This document shows positions 56,429 to 64,000 of a stretch of DNA of 64,000 nt, in pieces; the first letter of the stretch is position 1, and the number at the start of each line of letters is the position of its first letter. The translations under genes and the position numbers were made by a program. The stretch spans positions 1-64,000 of the forward strand of contig NZ_CP080429.1 in assembly GCF_019613795.1 (NCBI RefSeq), written 5' to 3'. This DNA comes from Flavobacterium litorale. Lineage in GTDB: Bacteria > Bacteroidota > Bacteroidia > Flavobacteriales > Flavobacteriaceae. The notes beneath the pieces are model-generated. The model was not told the DNA's origin, ran no database searches, and worked only from the letters and a program-made list of their open reading frames with translations.

Positions 56429-56662
56429 TTCAACCTATCTTTCTGATTGCAACTAAGCAGAGTGAGGAATCTCTTTACAATGATAAACTCCTTTCATTAA
56501 AACTAAAAAATTACCCTACTTAAGTACATGGAAATTATCATCCTGCTTTGTCATTCTGAAGGTAGCGAAGCGGAGTGAAGAATCTTCTAATATTTATAGA
56601 TTCTTCCTTCGTCAGAATGACATTACGTATATTGAATACTGTAACTGTAAGTTTATTATTAT
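56429..56662. other. 234-base region with REP-like palindromes
   Basis: Apart from the palindromic repeat at 56550-56621 and a degenerate partial copy (AAGCAGAGTGAGGAATCTC, 56455-56473) I see no gene or promoter here. Confidence 0.65.
56550..56621. repeat. REP-like intergenic palindrome
   Basis: GTCATTCTGA (56550-56559) and TCAGAATGAC (56612-56621) are perfect inverted arms; inside, GAAGAATCT (56577-56585) and AGATTCTTC (56598-56606) form a second stem. The GTCATTCTGAAGG-AGCGAAGCGG-GAAGAATCT pattern resembles the dispersed GTCATTGCGAGGAGCGAAGCGA-type palindromes of many bacteria. It lies between meaB and a small acidic gene. Confidence 0.75.
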
Positions 56663-56893
56663 TTACTCTTTCTCGTACCGCTCTACTTCACGATCATAAA
56701 AAGCATTTGCCTGCTCTATTAATCGTTCCATTTCAGTTTCTAATTCATTTTCATCCAAATCTTCAGCTTCTTCTATAATTTCTACTTCATCATCTTTAAG
56801 ATTAATTATAAAGCGTGGATAATCTAAATGAATAATAAATATATCTTCTGGGTAATCCGTATTATCAGCTAGTACAAATTTTGGTAATTCCAT
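56663..56893 (-). CDS. Small acidic conserved protein
   Basis: The 76-residue protein is very acidic (E-I-I-E-E-A-E-D-L-D-E-N-E-L-E-T-E near 38-55) with a beta-like first half (I-F-I-I-H-L-D-Y-P-R-F-I-I-N-L). I do not recognise a family. It is on the minus strand 35 bases after the MATE gene stop, in the same direction, so it is probably co-transcribed. Confidence 0.7.
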   Translation of the reverse strand: MELPKFVLADNTDYPEDIFIIHLDYPRFIINLKDDEVEIIEEAEDLDENELETEMERLIEQANAFYDREVERYEKE

Positions 56894-56928
56894 AATAGTA
56901 GTAAAGTTTTAACGTCGCAAGGCAAAAA

Positions 56929-58305
56929 CTACGCCTCTTGATGAATAAGTTTTTTTGTTAAGTAATTAAAGCGAAGATACAAAAATAAAGCAGCAACAGT
57001 AAGCCCTGCCAATAGCCCTATCCAAACACCTGTAGCTTTTAAATCGGTATATAAACCTAAGTACAACGATACGGGGAAACCTACAACCCAATACGAAACA
57101 AAAGTAATAAAGGTTGGTATTTTTACATCCTGCAATCCGCGTAATGCACCTAATACTACTACTTGGATACCATCGGATATCTGGAAAACAGCAGCAACAA
57201 GTAATAACTGCGAAGCAATTTTAATAACCTCTATATTTTCTGCCAGTAGTGTTGTATCGGTCATGTTTAAAAAGAAATGCGGTAAATAGTCATGCAAGAG
57301 TATGAATAAAGTAGCAAATACAATTTCTATTAATACGGCAAGTAAAAAAATGGAACGTGCCACTAATAGTAACTTATTATAGTCTTTAAGCCCTTTTTGG
57401 TTTCCTACCCTAATCATAGATGCCACGCTTAGCCCCATAGCAAACATAAACGTCATGCTAGCAAGGCTTAACGCTATTTGGTTGGCAGCTTGGCTGGATT
57501 TACCAATATAGCCCGATAGCCATATTGCCCCAGTAAATAAAGCTACCTCAAAAAACATTTGCATGGACGAGGGTAAGCCCAAAGCGGTAATCCTACGCAG
57601 CATCTTTTTCTTCATGTTACCAATACTAAAGTTGGTAAAGTATATTTTTAACTGCTCATTTTTAACCAATATGTAGTGCATATAAACCAGCATAAATATC
57701 CGAGATACTACCGTACCTATAGCTGCACCAATTATACCCATTTCTGGGAAAATCCATATTCCGTAAATCAATAAATAATTAATTACAATATTTATAACGT
57801 TAGATATAATAACAGCATACATGGCATATTTGGTAAGCGATAGCCCATCGGCAAACTGTTTGTATCCCTGAAAAATAACCATAGGTAATAACGAGAATGC
57901 AACCCAATCGATATAAGGTCCTGCAAGCACAACAACCTCTTCAGGCTGACTCATTAACGCCATTAATGGCTTGGAAAAGAATACGGTACCAAATAGAAAA
58001 ATTCCTAGTACGCTGCACAAAAATAATCCATGATGAAACACACTACGCACTTTGGCAACATTCTTTTCGGCATCGTGTTGTGCTACTATGGGGGTAATAG
58101 CAGTAGAAAAACCAATGCCTACCGACATGGCTATAAATACCATACTATTACCCAACGATGCAGCAGCAAGTTCGGCAGCACCCAACTTACCTACCATAAT
58201 ATTATCTATAATACCCGTTATGGTGTGCCCTAACATGCCTAGTATTACAGGCCATGCTAAACGAATATTGTATTCAAATTCTTTTGTGTAAGCGGATAAT
58301 TTCAC
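56929..58305 (-). CDS. MATE-family efflux pump (NorM-like)
   Basis: The 458-residue inner-membrane protein has about 12 helices in two halves and drives export of organic cations with Na+ or H+. Motifs are W-P-V-I-L-G-M-L-G-H-T-I-T-G-I-I-D and the N-half A-A-A-S-L-G-N-S. The GTG at 58305 (V-K-L-S-A-Y-T) is chosen because the frame upstream to 58413 has low-complexity sequence with no family match. Confidence 0.9.
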   Translation of the reverse strand: MKLSAYTKEFEYNIRLAWPVILGMLGHTITGIIDNIMVGKLGAAELAAASLGNSMVFIAMSVGIGFSTAITPIVAQHDAEKNVAKVRSVFHHGLFLCSVLGIFLFGTVFFSKPLMALMSQPEEVVVLAGPYIDWVAFSLLPMVIFQGYKQFADGLSLTKYAMYAVIISNVINIVINYLLIYGIWIFPEMGIIGAAIGTVVSRIFMLVYMHYILVKNEQLKIYFTNFSIGNMKKKMLRRITALGLPSSMQMFFEVALFTGAIWLSGYIGKSSQAANQIALSLASMTFMFAMGLSVASMIRVGNQKGLKDYNKLLLVARSIFLLAVLIEIVFATLFILLHDYLPHFFLNMTDTTLLAENIEVIKIASQLLLVAAVFQISDGIQVVVLGALRGLQDVKIPTFITFVSYWVVGFPVSLYLGLYTDLKATGVWIGLLAGLTVAALFLYLRFNYLTKKLIHQEA

Positions 58306-58529
58306 CCTGTATGCAATTTTTTGCAAATGTAAGTAGAAGAAATGAATGCGTATGTTGAATAAAGTTAAATAATACCCTACTAAAATGCACTTACCATAAC
58401 CTAGCGTAAACACTTACAGTTTATTAATAAATTGTAAATAGTGGTAAAAAAATGAACCGCAGCAACAAATAGTATATTACTTTTATTGTAGGTTTTATAT
58501 TTTTGTTAGTACAATACAGCATTAACAAA

Positions 58530-58898
58530 ATGAGGTTATTTATTACAGACTGGAGCAGCCAGCCTACTACACCCCTTATTAACCATTGCAAAAATACATC
58601 GCATAAGGTGGTAGGTACGCAGCTAGTTGACACAGAAGACGTTTTTAGTAGTGTTATAGCTGCAAAGCCCGATACTGTAGTAATTAATTATGCCCATAAA
58701 CCCGCCAAAGGAAGGGCTATAGCAAAAACCTTACGGAAACAAGAAAAAACGGCACTATTACCCATTTACTTTATTAATGGTGAAGAAGAGGAAAACGAAA
58801 AAGTAGCCCATATGGGCATTTGCCTTAGTGAAGAAGAATTTAAAGAGTTATTGCAAACCGATCAGCCTGGTGCCTCACTAGAGAGTTTTCTTTTGTAG
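58530..58898 (+). CDS. Receiver-like protein without phosphoacceptor aspartate
   Basis: The 122-residue protein looks like a response-regulator receiver fold: S-V-I-A-A-K-P-D-T-V-V-I-N-Y (about 40-53), then A-K-G-R-A-I-A-K-T-L-R and L-P-I-Y-F-I-N-G. The position of the phosphorylated Asp in P-D-x-V-x-x-D is Asn here, so it cannot be phosphorylated in the normal way. ATG 58530 is the better start; its 3' end overlaps the convergent PPK2 gene by 37 bases. The match is by pattern only. Confidence 0.7.
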   Translation: MRLFITDWSSQPTTPLINHCKNTSHKVVGTQLVDTEDVFSSVIAAKPDTVVINYAHKPAKGRAIAKTLRKQEKTALLPIYFINGEEEENEKVAHMGICLSEEEFKELLQTDQPGASLESFLL

Positions 58899-59746
58899 CT
58901 ATTAATATTTTCCATAACCTCATCATCTACTTCGGGTTCTTTAATATCGTATTGCTGTAAATTGTCTAAAATTATTTTGGCAACATAATAACGTGCTGCT
59001 TCCTTATCATCAGCAGGTATAGCATACCATGGCGCATAATTGGTAGCCGTAGCACTTATTGCCTCTTGGTAATATTTTTGGTAATCGTCCCAAAGGTCGC
59101 GTTCCGTTAAATCGCTTGGCGAAAACTTCCAATTGTGGCTACCCCTATCCAACCTTCGTAATAAGCGCTTGCGCTGCTCCTCCTTACTCAGGTTTAAAAA
59201 AAACTTTAGTACTATAGTTCCATTCTGCACCAAATGCTTTTCAAAATTATTAATCTGTTCAAAACGCATGTTCCAAAAATCTGTAGGTACATCTGTTACC
59301 GACGCTATATTTGGTAAATTCTCTTTCAATAAATATTCGGGGTGTACTCGCGTTACCAAAACATTCTCATAATGCGAACGATTGAATACCGAAAATTTTC
59401 CTTTTTCGGGTAATGCAATATAATGCCGCCACAAATAGTCGTGCTCCAATTCCACATCCGATGGTTGCTTAAAACTATGCACCACTACACCACGCACGTT
59501 AAAGTATTTAAACACCTCCCTAATTAAACTATCCTTACCCGCAGTATCCATGCCTTGCAAACAGAGTAAAACACCGTAGCGGTTATTGGCATACATTTTA
59601 TCCTGTAGCTTACTTAAATCTTTGCTAACCTCTTTTAAAGCTACCTTTTTATCCTCTCGGGTTAAACCAGTATCAATATAGGTTGGTGCTAAACAAATAT
59701 TAAAATCATCCGTAACTTTAAAGGTATCTATAGTGGTAGGCTTCAT
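58862..59746 (-). CDS. ppk2: Polyphosphate kinase 2 family protein
   Basis: The 294-residue cytosolic enzyme uses polyphosphate to phosphorylate nucleotides. Walker A is G65-M-D-T-A-G-K-D72, and the Y-x-N-R-S-H-Y-E-N lid region (F-N-R-S-H-Y-E-N-V-L-V-T-R-V-H) is intact. Single-domain length; nucleoside mono- or diphosphate specificity cannot be decided. It overlaps the 3' end of the receiver-like gene by 37 bases. Confidence 0.93.
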   Translation of the reverse strand: MKPTTIDTFKVTDDFNICLAPTYIDTGLTREDKKVALKEVSKDLSKLQDKMYANNRYGVLLCLQGMDTAGKDSLIREVFKYFNVRGVVVHSFKQPSDVELEHDYLWRHYIALPEKGKFSVFNRSHYENVLVTRVHPEYLLKENLPNIASVTDVPTDFWNMRFEQINNFEKHLVQNGTIVLKFFLNLSKEEQRKRLLRRLDRGSHNWKFSPSDLTERDLWDDYQKYYQEAISATATNYAPWYAIPADDKEAARYYVAKIILDNLQQYDIKEPEVDDEVMENINSYKRKLSSEAPG

Positions 59747-59817
59747 ATAAAAATGGTTTATCTTTATAAAGATAAGAATTTATACATTTATCGCGTTTTA
59801 CTACAAAACCTACTATT

Positions 59818-60660
59818 ATGCAAAAGTTTCAGCTGGAACTCCTTTTTCGTATCATTGGTATTGGTTCGGCATCGGGTTTGCTATTTAATGGCGATTCGTT
59901 GTTTATTGCATCAGACGATAGCCATATCGTATACGAATATCATATCGATGACCAAGCACTTAACAAAACAGCACTAGTTGCCAATGGCTATACGGGTCCT
60001 TTAGAGCGTGTGCCAAAAATTGATAAAGCCGACTACGAAGCCTTAGCATTGCATGGGAAGGATTTGTATTTGTTTGGTTCAGGTTCTACCGAAAACCGTA
60101 ATACTATAGCACATATAAATATTGAAACAAATGAGGTACTGCCACACCTTGATGCTACCGATTTATACCTTGCCATGCAAAGTTTTGGAGAAATTACGCC
60201 CGAGAATTTTAATATAGAGGCTGCTGTAAACGATGGGACTACATGGTATTTACTACAACGTGGCAACGGACCATCAGCCCAAAATGGTATTTTTACGTTG
60301 GACGGAACAATATCCGATATGTTTTTCCAGATTATTTACAACCCCATTGCACTGCCTAAAATACAAGGCGTACAAGCAGGCTTTACGGATGCAGTTAAGG
60401 TAGGCAACAAATTATATTTTCTGGCTGCCGCCGAAGCATCCAACGCAGTATATACTGATGGCGAAATTAAAGGCTCACTCATAGGTACTATTGATATTGA
60501 AACTATGACAGTAGAAAAAACACAAATAATTGGGCAAAGTAAGTTTGAGGGCATTACATTGTACGAGCAAACCAACAAAACCATATCTTTTTTATTGTGT
60601 GAGGATAACGACGATACTACAACTACAGCTAATATTTATAAGCTAATAATTGATAAATAA
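59818..60660 (+). CDS. DUF6929-type predicted beta-propeller protein
   Basis: The 280-residue protein is beta-rich with repeated blade-like segments (S-G-L-L-F-N-G-D-S-L-F-I-A-S-D-D, Y-E-A-L-A-L-H-G-K-D-L-Y-L-F-G-S-G). There is no clear signal peptide. Proteins annotated DUF6929 in Bacteroidota share this look; the function is unknown. It is separated from the sigma factor gene by 134 bases, in which I see no clear promoter or terminator. Confidence 0.75.
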   Translation: MQKFQLELLFRIIGIGSASGLLFNGDSLFIASDDSHIVYEYHIDDQALNKTALVANGYTGPLERVPKIDKADYEALALHGKDLYLFGSGSTENRNTIAHINIETNEVLPHLDATDLYLAMQSFGEITPENFNIEAAVNDGTTWYLLQRGNGPSAQNGIFTLDGTISDMFFQIIYNPIALPKIQGVQAGFTDAVKVGNKLYFLAAAEASNAVYTDGEIKGSLIGTIDIETMTVEKTQIIGQSKFEGITLYEQTNKTISFLLCEDNDDTTTTANIYKLIIDK

Positions 60661-60794
60661 GCAGCTAAAGTTTACAGTCACACCGAAATCAATTAACTAT
60701 AACTACTTACTGCAACTAAATACTAAAAATTTTTTTACTCCTCTCCCAACCTTTTACAACATTTACTGCTCTATATAAACAAAGAGACTTAATT

Positions 60795-61343
60795 GTGATA
60801 GACGAAAAACTCATAGCAGCATGCAAAAAGATGCACCGTGATGCCCAACGGCAGGTGTACGAAATTATGGCACCCAAGCTATATTATACTTGCAAAAGGT
60901 ACTTAAAACGGGAAGAATTAATAGAAGAGGCAATGGCCGATGCCTTTTACACGATTTTTACCAAATTAGATCAGTTAAAAGAATTAAAAGCTTTTGAGGC
61001 TTGGGCACGCAAAATTGCGGTAAACCAATGCTTATTAAGCTTAAAACGGAATGTAAATTTTAATATTTATATAGAAGATATGAGTATAGCAGCCGAACCT
61101 TCGCAAGCCCAATCGGTCGGGTTAGAAGAGGAGGATTTGCTAGAACTTTTAAACCATATCCCCGAAGGTTGCAAAACCGTATTTAACCTTTTTGCCATTG
61201 AGGGCTATTCGCATAAAGAAATAGCCACCATGCTAAACATTAGTGAGGGAACTTCTAAATCACAATTAAACGTCTCCCGCACCAAACTAAAAGAATTAGT
61301 AAATAATGTTTATTATCAAAACGTGAACAGCAATGGAAAATAA
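60795..61343 (+). CDS. ECF-type RNA polymerase sigma factor
   Basis: The 182-residue protein has sigma region 2 (about 12-80, with [13 protein letters not shown]) and region 4 (about 110-170, with [23 protein letters not shown]). It starts with GTG at 60795. The next gene starts 11 bases before its stop, so both are made together. That gene has the position and topology of an anti-sigma factor. Confidence 0.93.
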   Translation: MIDEKLIAACKKMHRDAQRQVYEIMAPKLYYTCKRYLKREELIEEAMADAFYTIFTKLDQLKELKAFEAWARKIAVNQCLLSLKRNVNFNIYIEDMSIAAEPSQAQSVGLEEEDLLELLNHIPEGCKTVFNLFAIEGYSHKEIATMLNISEGTSKSQLNVSRTKLKELVNNVYYQNVNSNGK

Positions 61344-64000
61344 AGATAAAATATACGAACAGTTTAAAGATGCTGCGGAGCAAGCCGAACAAAAAGGGTT
61401 TGACCGTATGGAAGCCGTTTGGAACAGAGTTGAGGAAAAACTGGATAACAAAAAGAAACGACATGCCATAGTATGGTGGCAATATACAGGCGTTGCTGCA
61501 TTGTTAGTACTGTTTATTGGTATAGGTAATATGCTAGTAAACAACAACAACAACCCCGATGCAATAATAAATCCTGATACGCTACCCGAAAACAATGTTA
61601 CAGTTATAGATACGCAAAAGATTAATGAGACTTTTAACCCTACAGTTAAAAGAGATTTAAAAGAACAAGAGGCTATTGTGTATGAAGAAGAAAATGAGAA
61701 TTTCGTTTACGACACACCATCAAATGGCATATCGCCATCAGGTAAAAAAGTTACCGTAACAAATAAGCGAAAACCCGTACAAAGGAGAAACTATATCTCA
61801 AATGGAAAAATAACTACAGAGGAGATAAAATATAAACCTCTTGAGGCTCAAAAAAAATCAGCGTTAATAACAAACAAAGATAAAAGAGCAACAAGTACAT
61901 CAAACAAAGTAGCAGTTAGGGTTCCTTCAACTATAAATACTAACCAATCACTTTCCAATACGGCAACCATAAGCCCCAATGCTTCTAACCAATACCCTGC
62001 GGTAACGTCCAACCGTTATCCGATAGAAAAAACGGAGACAAACGCAGCTGTAACAGCAATTTCGGTTGAAGAGATAGAAGATAGAGCCAATCCATCGGTA
62101 ATTCAAAATCTCCAAGGTCAAGTAGCAGGATTAAATATTGCCACAGGTTCAGGACAGCCAGGTGCAGATAGCACCATAATATTGCGTGGCGTGGGTAGTA
62201 TAAACGGAAACATAGAACCCCTATTTATTGTAGATGGAATACCCGTAGATGAAGACGGTTTTAGGAACATTAGCCAAAACGATATTGCATCGTACAGCAT
62301 TTTAAAAGATGCAGCAGCAACATCTATATATGGCAACAGAGGAGCTAATGGCGTAATTGTTATTACTACCAAAAGAGGACGAAACTTTGATGAAACTGAG
62401 TATGTGGTAGTAGAAGAACAGCACGAAGCCCGAAAAAGTATAAAGGATAAAGTTAATGGTATAACTACCCTACCAGGTAGAGGCGAACCATTGTATATAG
62501 TAGATGGCTTCCCTGTAGATGGTGATACCTTTGATAATTTAAATATTGATGAAATTTCTAAATGCCGAATCCTTAAAGATGCAGCATCAATAGCCATTTA
62601 CGGTAATAAAGGAGCTAACGGTGTAGTAGTAATTACCACTAAAAAAATACGCTTAGCTAAAAAAGAAGAGGTTGAAGAGGTAATAGAAGAAGCGGAGCAG
62701 AAACAAACCAAAATACAAATAGACCAAGAAGATTATGAATCGTTTGAAGAAAACCAGTTTGAAAACCCGAACATAGCACCACTATCAACATTCTCTATCG
62801 ATGTAGATAATGCTTCGTACACCAACATACGTCGTTTTTTAAACAACGGGCAAACTGTACCCAAAGATGCCGTTAGAGTAGAGGAAATGATTAATTTCTT
62901 TAAATACAAATATCCACAACCAAAAGGTAAAAAGCCTTTTAGTATTAGCACAGAGTATAGCGATGCACCTTGGAACACTAAGCACAAACTGCTTAAAATA
63001 GGACTACAAGGGGTTGATATACCAACACAAGAATTACCCGCCTCTAACTTTGTGTTTTTAATAGATGTATCGGGCTCAATGAGTAGTAGTAATAAACTAC
63101 CATTACTAAAACAATCGATGAAGTTACTAGTAAATCAAATGCGTGCTAAAGACAGAATTGCTATTGTAGTATATGCTGGTGCAGCAGGGCTGGTACTTCC
63201 CTCTACCAGCGGAGCAGAAAAAGCCAAAATTATAGCTGCTTTAGATAAGTTAGAGTCTGGTGGTAGTACCGCAGGTGGCGCTGGTATTGAATTGGCTTAT
63301 AAAACAGCTCAGGAAAACTTTATTAAAAAAGGAAACAACCGCGTTATACTGGCTACCGATGGCGATTTTAATGTAGGCGCATCATCCAACAGCGATATGC
63401 AAACACTTATAGAACAAAAACGCAAAAGCGGTGTTTTCCTAACATGTTTGGGTTATGGTATGGGCAACTATAAAGATAGCAAAATGGAAATATTAGCCGA
63501 TAAAGGGAACGGAAACTATGCTTATATAGATACGATGCAGGAAGCCGACCGTTTTTTACAAAGGGAATTTAAAGGCTCTATGTATGCTATTGCTAAAGAC
63601 GTGAAGATACAAATTGAGTTTAACCCTAAGCACGTACAATCGTACCGCCTTATAGGATACGAAAACCGAAAATTACGTGATGAGGATTTTGCTAACGATG
63701 CAATAGATGCTGGCGAATTAGGCAGCGGACACACCGTTACTGCATTATACGAGATAATACCCACAGGTGTAAATAGTGATTATTTTACTAGCGAGCCAAC
63801 ATTGAAATACACCCAAACCAACGCCGTTATAAATAATTATAATAACGAATTGGCAACAATAAAATTCCGATACAAAAAGCCTGACGAAAATGTGAGTAAG
63901 GAGATTACCGAGATAATTTCTAACAATAGTGTAACATTACGAAAAACATCGGGCGATTTTAAATTTGCTAGTGCCGTTGCATGGTTTGGTTTAAAACTAA
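61333..64000 (+). CDS. Anti-sigma-like membrane protein with SusC plug-like regions and von Willebrand A domain (3' end cut)
   Basis: An open frame of 889 codons runs from ATG 61333 off the window edge. In order: a charged cytosolic N-terminus (1-44), one helix (about 45-69), a low-complexity linker to about 235, a SusC/RagA plug-like region (about 242-350; L297-F-I-V-D-G-I-P and L324[23 protein letters not shown]347), a shorter second copy (about 380-438), then a YfbK-type vWA region with the MIDAS motif D578-V-S-G-S582, T646 and D676. The frame overlaps the sigma gene by 11 bases. The vWA_N and the DUF3520-like end (from about 760) are inferred by pattern. Topology gives a short cytosolic segment suited to sigma binding. 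Confidence 0.9.
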   Translation, partial: MENKDKIYEQFKDAAEQAEQKGFDRMEAVWNRVEEKLDNKKKRHAIVWWQYTGVAALLVLFIGIGNMLVNNNNNPDAIINPDTLPENNVTVIDTQKINETFNPTVKRDLKEQEAIVYEEENENFVYDTPSNGISPSGKKVTVTNKRKPVQRRNYISNGKITTEEIKYKPLEAQKKSALITNKDKRATSTSNKVAVRVPSTINTNQSLSNTATISPNASNQYPAVTSNRYPIEKTETNAAVTAISVEEIEDRANPSVIQNLQGQVAGLNIATGSGQPGADSTIILRGVGSINGNIEPLFIVDGIPVDEDGFRNISQNDIASYSILKDAAATSIYGNRGANGVIVITTKRGRNFDETEYVVVEEQHEARKSIKDKVNGITTLPGRGEPLYIVDGFPVDGDTFDNLNIDEISKCRILKDAASIAIYGNKGANGVVVITTKKIRLAKKEEVEEVIEEAEQKQTKIQIDQEDYESFEENQFENPNIAPLSTFSIDVDNASYTNIRRFLNNGQTVPKDAVRVEEMINFFKYKYPQPKGKKPFSISTEYSDAPWNTKHKLLKIGLQGVDIPTQELPASNFVFLIDVSGSMSSSNKLPLLKQSMKLLVNQMRAKDRIAIVVYAGAAGLVLPSTSGAEKAKIIAALDKLESGGSTAGGAGIELAYKTAQENFIKKGNNRVILATDGDFNVGASSNSDMQTLIEQKRKSGVFLTCLGYGMGNYKDSKMEILADKGNGNYAYIDTMQEADRFLQREFKGSMYAIAKDVKIQIEFNPKHVQSYRLIGYENRKLRDEDFANDAIDAGELGSGHTVTALYEIIPTGVNSDYFTSEPTLKYTQTNAVINNYNNELATIKFRYKKPDENVSKEITEIISNNSVTLRKTSGDFKFASAVAWFGLKL

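Noticed and set aside
62118..63764. Minus-strand frames within the vWA gene.
   Set aside because: The plus frame is open throughout with clear plug and MIDAS motifs, so these are shadows.
1..64000. Search for tRNA, rRNA, CRISPR, prophage and insertion sequences.
   Set aside because: No T-loop-like GGTTCGAATCC segments, regularly spaced repeats, transposase or integrase frames were seen; by-eye scanning could miss a single tRNA.

Overview
The window looks like the start of a Flavobacteriaceae chromosome (Bacteroidota), close to Flavobacterium, numbered from the dnaA start codon. Evidence: AT-rich DNA; the Bacteroidota promoter signature TAnnTTTG upstream of many genes; Flavobacteriia-type DnaA, GldX-era TonB transducer and lipoprotein forms (including a C-S-D-D-D export-signal-like start); BshC for bacillithiol; an rpmB-rpmG-DUF4295-ftsY ribosomal cluster; and a SusC/RagA plug signature at the right edge. 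I see no rRNA, tRNA, CRISPR array, prophage or insertion sequence. The origin itself is probably just left of base 1.

Layout. 1-2608: dnaA, a small phosphotyrosine phosphatase and an RsmI-like methylase. 2661-4990 (minus): a four-gene arsenic operon (arsR, DUF6428, arsC-type reductase, acr3) with a palindromic operator, divergent from a SulP transporter (5218-6759). 6752-11011: racemase/GNAT pair, NhaA and a DUF389 membrane protein. 11159-19200: ribH with a TPR protein, recF, DUF2461, murB, a glycosyltransferase overlapping an ECF sigma factor, TonB, lipA. 19301-29359: GAPDH behind a hairpin, an unrecognised 242-residue protein, punA/lpxK, Nif3, a coiled-coil zinc-ribbon relative without cysteines, hydrolase, bshC, ndk. 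29411-37402: DUF721, lipoproteins, outer-membrane protein, ftsY and ribosomal proteins, cinA, Hpt, FAH family, exonuclease. 37601-46619: lipoyl E2, glycosyltransferase, Hsp20 with a large dyad upstream, ABC-F, LolD-like ATPase, cobalamin adenosyltransferase, DUF2795. 46714-60660: secA, NhaP-type antiporter, GlcD-like oxidase, a DoxX gene with a tiny Cys-Cys peptide directly upstream, AEC carrier, MeaB, MATE pump, PPK2. 60795-64000: ECF sigma factor overlapping a very unusual membrane protein, cut by the window end.

Most of the window is conserved housekeeping sequence. The most unusual unit is the last pair: an ECF sigma factor (60795-61343) overlapping by 11 bases a protein (61333-64000+) with a short cytosolic N-terminus, one membrane helix, a long linker, one SusC/RagA plug-like region plus a shortened second copy, then a YfbK-type von Willebrand A region with an intact metal site. 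It looks like an anti-sigma-position membrane protein that has absorbed an outer-membrane receptor plug motif. Other points worth checking are the symmetric four-half-site dyad before hsp20, the hairpin in the gap leader, the 25-residue peptide coupled to doxX, the cysteine-free zinc-ribbon homologue, a receiver-like protein without its phosphoacceptor aspartate, and a REP-like palindrome after meaB.
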